Shown in pieces: positions 10,047 through 20,342 of a stretch of 64,000 nt of DNA. Position 1 is the first letter of the stretch. The number at the start of each line of letters is the position of its first letter. The stretch covers positions 372,001-436,000 of the forward strand of contig NZ_JACCBZ010000005.1 in the NCBI RefSeq assembly GCF_013408825.1, read 5' to 3'. The notes under the pieces are model-generated. The model saw only the letters and a program-made list of their open reading frames with translations, had not been told where the DNA came from and made no database searches. The position numbers were made by a program, and so were the translations under genes. Source of the stretch: Mucilaginibacter tundrae (GTDB lineage Bacteria; Bacteroidota; Bacteroidia; Sphingobacteriales; Sphingobacteriaceae).

Positions 10047-10112
10047 ATGTACTCCTTGTCAATAATTATGTATGATTTGCTAACCGCTGTCCTGAATTAA
10101 AGCGGTTATTTG
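10047..10112 (+). promoter_or_regulatory. Putative HTCS operator and promoter, copy B
   Basis: Half-sites ATGTACTCCTTGTCAA (10047) and ATGTATGATTTGCTAA (10068) are 21 bp apart. GTTATTTG lies at 10105-10112, with TTTG 41 bp from the second half-site. An 8-bp inverted repeat (TAACCGCT/AGCGGTTA, 10081-10108) overlaps the spacer and promoter core. The leader to the gene at 10488 is about 370 nt. The rest of the 9846-10487 gap shows no gene. Confidence 0.65.
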
Positions 10113-10487
10113 ACCCACCAATTAACTCATAAAGGCCATTATTATTTTATAGAACTGTTTGCAGACGCTGTAACAAATATTATATGCGTGTCGGTAATTA
10201 TAAAATAATACATAATACCTGAAAAGTAAAATCAATAGAATTATTCAATCACCTAACACAGAGCTAATGAAATAAATGAAAATCACAATTCCCTTTTTTA
10301 CCGATCGTCTTCTTTTAACCCAACCTAAGATCAAATATGATAACACTTTACTTAGAATACCTGTAGGTAACAAACCATGATTTCAAGGCTTCAAATAGCT
10401 TGCAGATGCCCAGGTCTGTAAATCATCTGCTTTTTAACCCTTATCTATAAATAATTCTCATCCAACAACAATCAAAATTAAATTAGC

Positions 10488-11582
10488 ATGAAAAAGAAAA
10501 TATTTACACTTATAATAATTTACTTCTGCATTTTACTTACACAAACAAAAACTTTTGCCCAGGGCTGTGTAGCTATTCGCAGTACCGGCGGTATCTGCGC
10601 GATGAATGAACACCCTGACAGTACAGCAGCTGATGCTGATAAAGGGTACTGGTTATATAACAATAATGACCGTTATTATAAATCATTCCGACATTTTATC
10701 GGCAAGCAGGAACAATTTCAACGTTTGGTGCTTCATAACAATGTAATCAACAAGGTTTTTACACAAGACGAAACACTTACCCGTGTATTTGATAGTCGCT
10801 GGTCCTTATCACTGGATATACCGTTCGCTGATAACAGCCGTTCACAGCTGGCCGGAACTGAACGGTTTAGTACGCACTCGTTTGGGCTTGGTGATATAAG
10901 CGCAACTGGTTTATACTGGTTATTTAATCCCGCCAAAGCCACAAAAGGTAATGTACAGGTAGGTTTAGGTATTAAATTCGCTACCGGCCAATCTGATTAT
11001 CAGGATTATTTTCTTACCGCCACGGGAACAAGAGTGTTGGCACCTGTTGACCAATCCATTCAACTGGGTGATGGCGGTACCGGTGTTACGCTAAACGTGA
11101 ATGCTTATTATAATTTTACACCTAAGTTTGGCTTTTATGGTAATTTCTTTTACCTCGCTAACCCACGTGATGTAAACGGCACATCAACGGCTACGACAAC
11201 GCCTGCCAGTCCGACAAAAATCGCTATAACAAGTGATGTTGAAAGTGTACCGGATCAGTATCTTATCAGGTTTGGGGCAAGTTTAGCTGTGCACCAATTT
11301 AATTTTTCTTTAGGCATGCGTGACGACGGCTTGCCGGTACGCGACCTTTTAGGTAACAGCGACGGTTTCAGAAGGCCGGGATATATCATTGCAGCAGAAC
11401 CGGGAGTGACTTATCGTTTTAAAAACATCGCTTTATATGCTTATGTACCTATAGCCATTATACGTGACCGTACGCAAAGCGTACCGGATATCAGACAAAC
11501 AGAATTAACTGGTATCTATACACATGGTGATGCTGCCTTTGCAGATTATGTGGTTAACGTGGGTATAACTGTCAAGTTTTAA
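10488..11582 (+). CDS. Putative outer-membrane beta-barrel protein, function unknown
   Basis: This exported protein of 364 residues has a clear signal peptide (cleavage near TFAQG) and alternating hydrophobic strands rich in aromatic residues and Gly, for example LGLGIKFATGQSDYQ and VNAYYNFTPKFGFYGNFFY. It ends in YVVNVGITVKF, a C-terminal aromatic typical of outer-membrane barrels. I cannot assign a substrate. Its operator copy B places it in the same presumed HTCS regulon as the SusCD operon and the mannosidases, so a pore or structural role in glycan uptake is an inference. It stands alone between two operator copies. Confidence 0.6.
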   Translation: MKKKIFTLIIIYFCILLTQTKTFAQGCVAIRSTGGICAMNEHPDSTAADADKGYWLYNNNDRYYKSFRHFIGKQEQFQRLVLHNNVINKVFTQDETLTRVFDSRWSLSLDIPFADNSRSQLAGTERFSTHSFGLGDISATGLYWLFNPAKATKGNVQVGLGIKFATGQSDYQDYFLTATGTRVLAPVDQSIQLGDGGTGVTLNVNAYYNFTPKFGFYGNFFYLANPRDVNGTSTATTTPASPTKIAITSDVESVPDQYLIRFGASLAVHQFNFSLGMRDDGLPVRDLLGNSDGFRRPGYIIAAEPGVTYRFKNIALYAYVPIAIIRDRTQSVPDIRQTELTGIYTHGDAAFADYVVNVGITVKF

Positions 11583-11692
11583 TAAACAAATGTTATTGTA
11601 TCATGAATTATACTAATGATCATACTAATTAATTATACCGGCTAAATCGAATAATGAGCTATATGCCGTATAATTTTTTTTAAAAATGCAAT

Positions 11693-11758
11693 ATGCACAC
11701 AATGTCAAAAAAAATGTATGATTTGGCAATCGCTCAAGTTGAATAAGTAAGTTATTTG
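11693..11758 (+). promoter_or_regulatory. Putative HTCS operator and promoter, copy C (SusCD operon)
   Basis: Half-sites ATGCACACAATGTCAA (11693) and ATGTATGATTTGGCAA (11714) are 21 bp apart. GTTATTTG lies at 11751-11758, with TTTG 41 bp after the second half-site start. It lies ~220 bp before the SusC ATG. The 11583-11977 gap otherwise holds only AT-rich leader sequence. Confidence 0.7.
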
Positions 11759-11977
11759 TACAACCAATTAATGTATCAGCCTTGTTACTTTATAATTTAT
11801 TAAAGTCCGGGCCGCAAAACCAGTTATCCATGCAACTATCAATCATGATATAAGTACGATATAAAACCAATCAATAACTAATTAACAAATTAAAGCCAAT
11901 GAACTTAAAAACCAATTACAACCAATGCCCAATATTAAATTATTATCTGATTATTATGTTTAATTAAAAGCTCGAAT

Positions 11978-14900
11978 ATGAAAAAGACTTTACTTAAAAA
12001 AATTCCTATTATTAACAATCTCCGCTTTTATCTGGGGACCCTGATACTTTTATTTGTTTCAGGATTTAGTTTTGCCGGCGTGTTGAATGGCGCGCCCAAT
12101 CATGTCATGTGTGCGGTAATGGCAAATGCACAAAAAGTTATTACTATAAGAGGAAAAGTTACTGAACTTACAAACGGACAAAGTATTCCTGGCGTTACTG
12201 TAACCGTGAAAGGCTCCCAGCACGGGACAATAACCGATGCCAGCGGCAATTTTGAGATCAAGGCGTCCGACGATGCTACTTTAGTATTTACATCCGTAGG
12301 TTATGTGACCGTTGAGGTACCTGTTCAGGGGAAAACTATGGTGAACGTTAGCATGCAGGTGACCGATAAAAGTTTAAGTGAAGTAGTAGTGGTAGCTTAT
12401 GGTACGCAAAAGAAAACTTCAATTACGGCGGCTGTCTCTACTATAAATACATCTGAGATTGAATCAAAACCAGTTGTCAACATGACCAACTCCTTAATTG
12501 GCCGGGCATCTGGTATAATTGCTACACAGGGTAGCGGCGAACCTGGCTTCGATGGTTCCAGCATTCAGATCAGGGGAGCCGGTTCAATCGGCAGTACGCA
12601 ACCGCTTTATATTGTTGATGGTGTACCGCGCGATTTCAGCCGTATGGACCCGAATAGTATAGCGACGATGACCATATTAAAAGACGCGGCGGCAGTTGCG
12701 CCTTATGGCGTTGCGGGCGCGAACGGCGTTATTTTAATTACCACCAAACAGGGCAAAACGGGTAAGCCTCTTTTAACATTTGATGGTTATGTAGGCTTTC
12801 AAAATCCAACCCGTGTACCAACGTTCGTTGATTCCTATCAATATGCAACAATGCGTAACGAAGCAGCCGCGAATGATGCCCATGATCAGGGTAGTACCTA
12901 TATTCCATTTGCTACACCGGCACAGCTTGCCTTGTATCAAAACGGGACTGATCCCAACGCATACCCGAATAGTCAGCCGCTTAAGGATATCATTCAGCCT
13001 AACCGGCTCATCAACTACGATAATATTACCTTATCCGGAGGTACGGATGATATCAAATATTTTGCATCCATCGGTTATACGCATCAGGATGGGATGTGGA
13101 GCACCAGCTACCTTGATAGATATAATGGCGTGCTAAATATATCAGCGAAAGCCACTAAAACAACCACGATCGCATTAAATGTAAATAGTTATGTAGAAGA
13201 TCAACACTTTCCATCCGTTGCTTCCGGAAGCATAATTAACCAGGCTCAACGGCAAACACCGGTCTACCCGCTTTATTACAATGGTAATCTGCCGGCAGGC
13301 TTTATTGGGCAGTCTTTAATTGGAGATATCTATGATAGCGGTTATCAATTAAATGAAAACACAGCTCTTTATACTTCGTTATCCATCAACCAGGAGCTTC
13401 CTCTTAAAGGCCTGAGCATAAAAGGCGTTATCAGTTATGACAACGGTCCCGACCCTATATTTGGTAATCAAACCTCTTTTACACGTAAATATAGTACGCC
13501 TATTCCTTTCTATACAATTAACACCAATACTACGCCCTACACCTATTCAGAAAGCTTTGCCGGAAGCTCACAGGCGCAGTTCTATGAAAGTTATTCTCAA
13601 AATATTGACCTGGATTATCAGGGGCTCCTGAATTATTCCGGATCATTCGGAAAAAGCGATATTACGGGTTTGTTAGTAGCTGACTACCGCGACGTCAACT
13701 ACGAGAATTTTAACGCGACCCGTATAAATTATAACCTTGATATTGATGAATTAAGTTTTGGCGGTACAGCACCGGCTGATGCGACTAATGCGGGTTCTTC
13801 CGGCGGGGAAAAGCAACTGGGTTACGTTTACCGAGCGGATTATGCCTATGATAAAAAATATTTGTTTGAGGCAACCGGCCGTTATGATGGAAGCTACCTG
13901 TTCGGTCCCGGGCATCGGTTTGGTTTCTTCCCCGCTTTTTCTGCCGGCTGGCGTCTTTCGGAAGAGAAATTGATTAAAGATAATTTTACCTGGATCGATA
14001 ATTTGAAGATAAGAGCTTCATGGGGTCAATCGGGTGCTTATCCAAGTGTAGGCGGTACTATTCAAACCTATCAATATCTGAGTCCATATAGTGTAGGCGG
14101 CGGTGGCGTTATAGGGGGTACCGCTACCCAAAGCGTTTACCAATCACTTCAAGGAAATCCTAACATTACTTGGGAAAAATCGACTAAAACCGACGTTGGA
14201 TTTGAGGGTTCTCTATGGAAAGGTGCTTTAGGATTTGAAGTAGATTACTTCAATGATAAAAGATCAAACATGCTGGTTAGTATAGGTGCCGTGCTACCCG
14301 CAGAATATGGTATTAGCACCGGAGATGTGAATGGTGGCATTATGGAGAACCACGGTATCGATTTAACACTAACCACTGTAAAACAATTTTCAAAAGATTG
14401 GCGGTTGGATGTAAAGGCAACATTTACCTATGCACAAAACAAATTATTGCAGATCTATGAAAACTCCGCTACGTATAATAACCCTAATAGACGTCAAACC
14501 GGACGGCCACTCGGGACCCAATTTGGATTAGAAGCTATTGGTTATTTTACGCCTGCTGACTTTGTGGATCCTAATGCAGCTGCCCCAACGCTCAAGCCAG
14601 GTATCCCGATACCTACTTTCGGCCCCGTACATCCCGGGGATATCCAATATGCGGATTTGAATCATGATGGTAAAATTGATGGTAATGACCAAGGTGTTAT
14701 TGGCAAGCCAACAACACCAGAAATTGTATACGGACTGGAGCCACGCATCACCTTCAAACACTTTGATCTGGACGTATTATTCCAGGGAACAGCTGCTAGT
14801 GATATTTATTTAAATAATTATTTTGTCAATCCATTCTATGGTTCTGGTTCCGCTTCTGAACTATCATACAATAATACTTGGACACCGACCAACACAAATG

Positions 14901-15190
14901 CTTTATATCCGAGGTTGACGGGGACACCAAGCGCTAATAATACACAAGGATCCTCATGGTGGATCAGGAATGATAGTTATGTGCGGGTAAAAAGCGCGGA
15001 GTTTGGCTATACATTCTCCAATAAACTCCTTGGCAATACCATACATTCATTGAGAATATATTTAGCGGCCGAGAACCTGTTTACCTGGACGCCTTATATG
15101 AAAGAAATTATAGATCCGGAAAACAGTAGCGGTGATCAGAATTATTATCAGCAAAGAGTGATATCAATAGGTCTTAATGCTAGTTTCTAG
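11978..15190 (+). CDS. susC: SusC/RagA-type TonB-linked outer-membrane transporter
   Basis: This TonB-dependent transporter imports oligosaccharides across the outer membrane together with its SusD lipoprotein. The 1070-residue protein has a signal sequence followed by a carboxypeptidase-regulatory-like domain (IRGKVTELTNGQSIPGVTVTVKG, ~55-130). It then has a plug domain with SEVVVVAYGTQKK, IQIRGAGSIG and PLYIVDGVPRDF, and a C-terminal barrel ending VISIGLNASF. Length is normal. SusD starts 16 bp after its stop. Operator copy C lies in its leader, so HTCS control is likely. Substrate is inferred to be mannan-type from the neighbouring GH92 and GH76 genes. Confidence 0.96.
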   Translation: MKKTLLKKIPIINNLRFYLGTLILLFVSGFSFAGVLNGAPNHVMCAVMANAQKVITIRGKVTELTNGQSIPGVTVTVKGSQHGTITDASGNFEIKASDDATLVFTSVGYVTVEVPVQGKTMVNVSMQVTDKSLSEVVVVAYGTQKKTSITAAVSTINTSEIESKPVVNMTNSLIGRASGIIATQGSGEPGFDGSSIQIRGAGSIGSTQPLYIVDGVPRDFSRMDPNSIATMTILKDAAAVAPYGVAGANGVILITTKQGKTGKPLLTFDGYVGFQNPTRVPTFVDSYQYATMRNEAAANDAHDQGSTYIPFATPAQLALYQNGTDPNAYPNSQPLKDIIQPNRLINYDNITLSGGTDDIKYFASIGYTHQDGMWSTSYLDRYNGVLNISAKATKTTTIALNVNSYVEDQHFPSVASGSIINQAQRQTPVYPLYYNGNLPAGFIGQSLIGDIYDSGYQLNENTALYTSLSINQELPLKGLSIKGVISYDNGPDPIFGNQTSFTRKYSTPIPFYTINTNTTPYTYSESFAGSSQAQFYESYSQNIDLDYQGLLNYSGSFGKSDITGLLVADYRDVNYENFNATRINYNLDIDELSFGGTAPADATNAGSSGGEKQLGYVYRADYAYDKKYLFEATGRYDGSYLFGPGHRFGFFPAFSAGWRLSEEKLIKDNFTWIDNLKIRASWGQSGAYPSVGGTIQTYQYLSPYSVGGGGVIGGTATQSVYQSLQGNPNITWEKSTKTDVGFEGSLWKGALGFEVDYFNDKRSNMLVSIGAVLPAEYGISTGDVNGGIMENHGIDLTLTTVKQFSKDWRLDVKATFTYAQNKLLQIYENSATYNNPNRRQTGRPLGTQFGLEAIGYFTPADFVDPNAAAPTLKPGIPIPTFGPVHPGDIQYADLNHDGKIDGNDQGVIGKPTTPEIVYGLEPRITFKHFDLDVLFQGTAASDIYLNNYFVNPFYGSGSASELSYNNTWTPTNTNALYPRLTGTPSANNTQGSSWWIRNDSYVRVKSAEFGYTFSNKLLGNTIHSLRIYLAAENLFTWTPYMKEIIDPENSSGDQNYYQQRVISIGLNASF

Positions 15191-15206
15191 AAAAAATAAA
15201 AAAACG

Positions 15207-16886
15207 ATGAAAAATAGATATTTAATAAACGGACAAATCTTTTTATTAGCCTTGCTTACTTTAAGCCTGGGCGCCTGTAAAAAGGATGGATTTTTAAATG
15301 TACCGGACAAAACGACCCTCACCAACCAGGCCGCTTTTAGTTCCCAAAATAATGCGGATTTATATGTAAATGGAATATATGCCGAATTACCAGATGCTAA
15401 TAATGACGACATGCCTCTGGACCAGTATACCGACAATGATTTTTGCGGGGCCACTAATATGGAAGGGCAAGCTGTAGTGCGTGTAAACGCAATCAATCCA
15501 AACAATGTACCAAATGGTCTTGCGGGTAGTTTTAACTGGGGTACGGAATATAATAACATCAGAAGTTGCAATACATTTTTACAGCAGGCAGCTCTTAATA
15601 AAAGTAATTATGATGCAACATGGTATATACAGCGTGTGGCCGAAGTTAAATTTTTACGTGCATTCTTTTATTCTATACTTTATACGAATTATGGTGGCCT
15701 GCCTCTTATTACTATTCCACTGGATAATCAGAATGGAAGTAACATCTTTACCGCCCGTAGCAGCGCCGCTCAAACACTTGCCTTTATTGTAGCTGATTGT
15801 GACTCGGCTGCTGCCCATTTACCAGCTACGGTGAGTTCTGCCAATAGTGGTAGAGCCACTAGTGGTGCAGCGCTAACCCTAAAAGGCTGGTTGCAATTAT
15901 TTGCTGCCAGCCCTTTATCTAATCCAAATGACGATAAGACTTTATGGGCCGCAGCTGCTGCTACCAATCTTCAGGTGATCAATTCGGGAGTATATTCGCT
16001 ATTTCCGGATTATTACGGACAATTCCTTGCAAGCAATAATTGGAACTCGGAAACAATCTTCGCCAGGGGCTACGCTTTGCCAAGCAATGGACATAAACGT
16101 GAAGGGATCTTGGGACCTGTGATCGTACATGGTGGCGAACAGGCTTGGGGAAATTATGCACCTACCGAGAATCTTATTGACGATTATGAAATGGATAACG
16201 GCAAACCGATTCAAGATCCTACTTCAGGTTATGACCCACAACATCCATATGTTGGCCGTGAAAAGCGTTTTTACGAATCCATCGTTTATGACGGATCAAC
16301 TTGGCAAGGAGATACCTGGGAGTCACGCATCGGGGGCAATAATCAAATTGATTTATCGTCTGCAAGTGATATTTCCAACACGGGTTACAATGCTAAAATA
16401 ACGCTTGATTCAACAATCAACGGTCAAACCAGCCTTGGAACATCTCCCGGAACTTCTAACTATATATTTTACAGGTATGCCGAAGTTTTGTTAAGTTATG
16501 CCGAAGCGCAAAATGAAGCCGTCGGGCCTGACGCAAGTGTATATAACGCGGTTAACCTGGTCAGAACACGGTCAGCTCTACCGAATCTTCCCGGAGGTTT
16601 GTCACAGGCTGATATGCGTACCGATATTCGCCGCGAACGCCGCATAGAATTCGCCCTGCAAGACAAACGCTGGTACGATATCAGGCGATGGGATATTACA
16701 ACCGGGCCAAATGGTGTTTTAACAAATCCGGATTACGGTATGTTAATAACCCCGACCGGCGGTACACTTACTTATAAAGTAATTCCAGTATTCAACAATT
16801 CTTTCTCGGAATATATGAATTGGCTCCCATTGCAAATACAAGTGCTGGAACAAAATAAAAATCTCACCCAGAATCCTGGGTATTAA
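15207..16886 (+). CDS. susD: SusD/RagB-type glycan-binding surface lipoprotein
   Basis: This protein is the lid and glycan-binding partner of the SusC transporter. I chose the ATG at 15207 because it gives a lipoprotein signal with lipobox LSLGAC. An upstream in-frame codon at 15177 would overlap susC and spoil the signal. SusD features include AAFSSQNNADLYVNGIY, VAEVKFLRAFFYSILYTNYGG, a TPR-rich N-terminal half, and the C-terminal RRERRIEFALQDKRWYDIRRW block. At ~559 residues it is full length. A terminator hairpin follows at 16898. Confidence 0.96.
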   Translation: MKNRYLINGQIFLLALLTLSLGACKKDGFLNVPDKTTLTNQAAFSSQNNADLYVNGIYAELPDANNDDMPLDQYTDNDFCGATNMEGQAVVRVNAINPNNVPNGLAGSFNWGTEYNNIRSCNTFLQQAALNKSNYDATWYIQRVAEVKFLRAFFYSILYTNYGGLPLITIPLDNQNGSNIFTARSSAAQTLAFIVADCDSAAAHLPATVSSANSGRATSGAALTLKGWLQLFAASPLSNPNDDKTLWAAAAATNLQVINSGVYSLFPDYYGQFLASNNWNSETIFARGYALPSNGHKREGILGPVIVHGGEQAWGNYAPTENLIDDYEMDNGKPIQDPTSGYDPQHPYVGREKRFYESIVYDGSTWQGDTWESRIGGNNQIDLSSASDISNTGYNAKITLDSTINGQTSLGTSPGTSNYIFYRYAEVLLSYAEAQNEAVGPDASVYNAVNLVRTRSALPNLPGGLSQADMRTDIRRERRIEFALQDKRWYDIRRWDITTGPNGVLTNPDYGMLITPTGGTLTYKVIPVFNNSFSEYMNWLPLQIQVLEQNKNLTQNPGY

Positions 16887-16897
16887 TTGGTTAGTAT

Positions 16898-16932
16898 GTC
16901 ACAGTCCCGGATTGCGGGATTGTGACTTTTTT
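16898..16932 (+). terminator. Rho-independent terminator after susD
   Basis: A 12-bp stem (GTCACAGTCCCG with CGGGATTGTGAC, one G-U pair) is followed by TTTTTT. It would end or attenuate the SusCD transcript before the next co-directional gene. Confidence 0.75.
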
Positions 16933-16977
16933 GTCATGTAATGCTTTACCACATCTTTATTGTTAAACCATGAATTT

Positions 16978-19900
16978 ATGTTTCATTCCTTAGTGAAAAG
17001 ACTTACGCTCATACTGAATGGTAATCAACGTTTACGTTTTTTACCATTTTTGTTTTTGGTATTTAGTTGCCATCGTCCTGGTGGGGCTACTGAAAATGAT
17101 ATCCCAAAGCCGACGTTATTTAAATTATTGACACCTGAACAGACCCACATTGATTTCAATAACACATTGACCGAGGGACTGAATACCAATGTACTGCTCT
17201 ATCAATACTTTTATAATGGCGGCGGCGTAGCCATAGGTGACCTGAACGGTGACGGCCGTCAGGATATCTATTTTACCGGTAACATGACCGATAATAAACT
17301 TTATCTGAATGACGGACATATGCAGTTTACAGATGTTACTGCTATTGCAGGAGTTGCCGGCAGGCCAGGGCCATGGAAAACCGGAGTAACGCTGGTAGAT
17401 ATTAACGGCGATGGAAAACTGGATATTTTTGTTTGTTATTCCGGGCATTTAAGGCCTGAAAAGCGCGTTAACCAATTGTTTATTAACCAGGGAAATGACA
17501 GCCACGGTGTCCCCATTTTTAAAGAAATGGCAGCTGAATATGGCCTCAACTTTTCGTCTTACAGCACACAAGCCTACTTTTTTGACTACGACAGGGATGG
17601 CGACCTCGATTTGTTACTGGTTAACCATAACCCGGACCGGCTAAGCATTGCCGATGATATTACAGTTAAAGCTTTAATGAGTAAAAACGACAATGAATCA
17701 GGGATAAGGCTGTTCAAAAATGATAATGGGCATTTTCATGAGGTAACGAAGCAGGCTGGAATAATCAACACGTCTTTATCGTATGGTTTAGCGGCCGGCA
17801 TAGCCGATGTAAACGGTGATGGATGGCCTGACATCTACATATCAAATGATTATAGCGTGCCTGACAGGTTATACATAAATAACGGGAACGGCACATTCAC
17901 AGATGAACTTCAAAAACAGATCGGACATACTTCATTCTACTCAATGGGCAATGACATTGCTGACATTAACAATGACCTCAAGCCTGATATATATACACTA
18001 GACATGTTGCCGGAAGACAATAAAAGGCAAAAGTTATTATTTGGTGCCGATAATTATGAATCATTCGACCTGAATCTAAGGTCTGGTTTTTATTACCAAT
18101 ATATGCGTAACATGCTGCAGATTAATAACGGCAATAATTCTTTTAGTGAGATCGGGCAATTAGCCGGTGTTTCCAATACAGATTGGAGCTGGTCGCCTTT
18201 GTTTGCCGATTACGATAATGATGGTTACAAAGACCTTTTTATAACTAACGGCTATACACGCGATTATACCAATATGGATTTTTTAAAATTCATGGGCGAT
18301 AATTTACAGGACAGAAGGGTGATGCGCCAGGATTTACTAAACCTGGTTAACCAGATGCCATCATCACAGGTCACAAGCTATTTTTTCAGAAACAACGGCA
18401 ACCTGACTTTTACCAATACCAGTGCTGATTGGGGCATAACCCAATCATCGAATAGTAATGGTGCAGCTTATGCCGACCTGAATAATGATGGTAACCTGGA
18501 TTTAGTGGTAAATAATATTAATAAGCCGGCGTTTGTATACGAAAATCAGGCAACTAGCCTCAACAAAAACCATTATTTAGAGGTCAACCTGAAAGGCGCC
18601 GACCTGAATACACAGGGGATTGGGGCTAAAATTATTATTTATGCAGGTAGCAAAAAGCAGTTTTTGGAACAGATGCCCACACGTGGTTATGAGTCCAGCG
18701 TATCGCCCATGCTGCATTTTGGCTTGGGTAATGCCAGGCAAATAGATTCGTTGCGGGTGATTTGGCAGCGTGGTAAAACTCAATTACTGCAAAAAATAAA
18801 AGGGGACCAGCTAATTACGCTAAACGAAAAGGACGCGGCTTTTGATTATATAAAACCGAAGGTCATAAAACCGATATTTACAGAAATACCATCGCCTGTA
18901 AAATATCAGGAAACTTCGAATAAAATAAATGATTTCAAGCGACAGCCATTAATGGTCAACCCCTTGTCTTTTTCAGGTCCTGTTGTAGTAAAAGGGGATA
19001 TTAACGGCGATGGACTGGAAGATGTGTACGTTGGCGGCCAAAATGGAAAGGCAGGTAGTTTATATATTCAGCAAAAAAATGGCAGCTTTATTTTAAAGAA
19101 AGAAACCGCTTTTGAAGCAGATAAAAACAGTACGGATGCAGCCGCGGTTTTTTTTGATGCCAACAATGATGGCAAACCCGATCTATATGTATGTTCGGGG
19201 GGATACGGCGATTATTTGCCTGATGATCCGTTATTACAGGACAGGCTTTATATCAATGACGGTAAAGGAAACTTCACCAGATCGAAAAATGCTTTACCCC
19301 GTATGGTGAGCAGCAAAAGCTGTGTGAAAGTTGCCGATATTAATGCAGATGGGTATCCGGATCTGTTTGTAGGCGGCAGGGTAATACCCGGTCGTTATCC
19401 TGAGACGCCTGAAAGTTATATTCTGATCAACGATGGCAAAGGGCATTTTACCGATCAAACCAATAAATACAACTCTGCATTAAAGAAAATAGGCATGGTA
19501 ACCGATGCAGTCTGGGTAGATATGAACGGTGATAAAAAGCCTGACCTGGTTGTGGTAGGGGAGTGGATGCCCATAACTATTTTTGAAAATAAGAACGGAA
19601 AGCTTATTGAAGCCACAGCCAAATATTTTGATAAGAAATATTCGGGCTGGTGGAATTGTTTGCAGGTAAGCGATATTAATCACGATGGACATCCCGACAT
19701 GATTGTCGGTAATCTGGGAACAAATTCCCAATGCAAGGCTTCCGATCAAGAACCGGCCGAAATGTATTACAAGGATTTTGATGACAATGGATCGGTAGAC
19801 CCAATATTATGTTTTTATATCCAGCATAAAAGCTATCCCTGCGTAACCCGTGATGAATTGCTTGATCAGATCAGTATGATGCGGGCGCGTTTCCCCGATT

Positions 19901-20337
19901 ATAAAAGCTACGCCGATGCTACTATAAACCAAATTTTTACCCCCGAAGAGATGAAAGGTGCAATCCACCTGTCGGCGAATTGCCTGTCAACAGTCTGTTT
20001 TATAAGCAATAGCAAGGGTAAATTACATCAAATAGCTTTGCCGTTGCAGGCGCAGTTTTCACCAGTCTTCACCATAACTACATTAGATTATGACCATGAC
20101 GGCAATGATGACCTGTTACTTTGTGGCAACATTAATCATGCGCGTATACATTTTGGAAAATACGATGCCAACTATGGGGTTCTGTTAAAAGGTGATGGCA
20201 AAGGAGATTTTACATATGTAGATCAGCCTCAATCAGGGTTTAAATTACAGGGAGATGTGAGGAGTGTCTTGGAAATTAATAACACGTTATTTTTCAGCCT
20301 TAATGGCACGGGGGTAAAAGCCTATAAACAGAAATAG
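16978..20337 (+). CDS. VCBS/FG-GAP repeat lipoprotein with ASPIC/UnbV domain
   Basis: This large surface lipoprotein belongs to a type common in polysaccharide loci of Bacteroidota. It carries many FG-GAP/VCBS repeats with DxNxDGxxD calcium loops, for example DLNGDGRQDIYF, DINGDGKLDIF and DYDNDGYKDLF. An ASPIC/UnbV domain lies around residues 530-620 (GIGAKIIIYAG..., FGLGNARQIDSLRVIWQRG), followed by a second set of repeats. The ATG at 16978 gives a signal with lipobox-like LVFSC; the TTG at 16960 is less likely. It follows the susD terminator and is 5 bp from the PAP2-type gene, so those two are probably cotranscribed. Its precise role is unknown; binding is the usual inference. Confidence 0.88.
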   Translation: MFHSLVKRLTLILNGNQRLRFLPFLFLVFSCHRPGGATENDIPKPTLFKLLTPEQTHIDFNNTLTEGLNTNVLLYQYFYNGGGVAIGDLNGDGRQDIYFTGNMTDNKLYLNDGHMQFTDVTAIAGVAGRPGPWKTGVTLVDINGDGKLDIFVCYSGHLRPEKRVNQLFINQGNDSHGVPIFKEMAAEYGLNFSSYSTQAYFFDYDRDGDLDLLLVNHNPDRLSIADDITVKALMSKNDNESGIRLFKNDNGHFHEVTKQAGIINTSLSYGLAAGIADVNGDGWPDIYISNDYSVPDRLYINNGNGTFTDELQKQIGHTSFYSMGNDIADINNDLKPDIYTLDMLPEDNKRQKLLFGADNYESFDLNLRSGFYYQYMRNMLQINNGNNSFSEIGQLAGVSNTDWSWSPLFADYDNDGYKDLFITNGYTRDYTNMDFLKFMGDNLQDRRVMRQDLLNLVNQMPSSQVTSYFFRNNGNLTFTNTSADWGITQSSNSNGAAYADLNNDGNLDLVVNNINKPAFVYENQATSLNKNHYLEVNLKGADLNTQGIGAKIIIYAGSKKQFLEQMPTRGYESSVSPMLHFGLGNARQIDSLRVIWQRGKTQLLQKIKGDQLITLNEKDAAFDYIKPKVIKPIFTEIPSPVKYQETSNKINDFKRQPLMVNPLSFSGPVVVKGDINGDGLEDVYVGGQNGKAGSLYIQQKNGSFILKKETAFEADKNSTDAAAVFFDANNDGKPDLYVCSGGYGDYLPDDPLLQDRLYINDGKGNFTRSKNALPRMVSSKSCVKVADINADGYPDLFVGGRVIPGRYPETPESYILINDGKGHFTDQTNKYNSALKKIGMVTDAVWVDMNGDKKPDLVVVGEWMPITIFENKNGKLIEATAKYFDKKYSGWWNCLQVSDINHDGHPDMIVGNLGTNSQCKASDQEPAEMYYKDFDDNGSVDPILCFYIQHKSYPCVTRDELLDQISMMRARFPDYKSYADATINQIFTPEEMKGAIHLSANCLSTVCFISNSKGKLHQIALPLQAQFSPVFTITTLDYDHDGNDDLLLCGNINHARIHFGKYDANYGVLLKGDGKGDFTYVDQPQSGFKLQGDVRSVLEINNTLFFSLNGTGVKAYKQK

Positions 20338-20342
20338 AGCAG

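Noticed and set aside
15177..15206. Upstream start for susD overlapping susC
   Set aside because: It would place a charged extension before the lipoprotein signal; the ATG at 15207 gives a normal lipobox.
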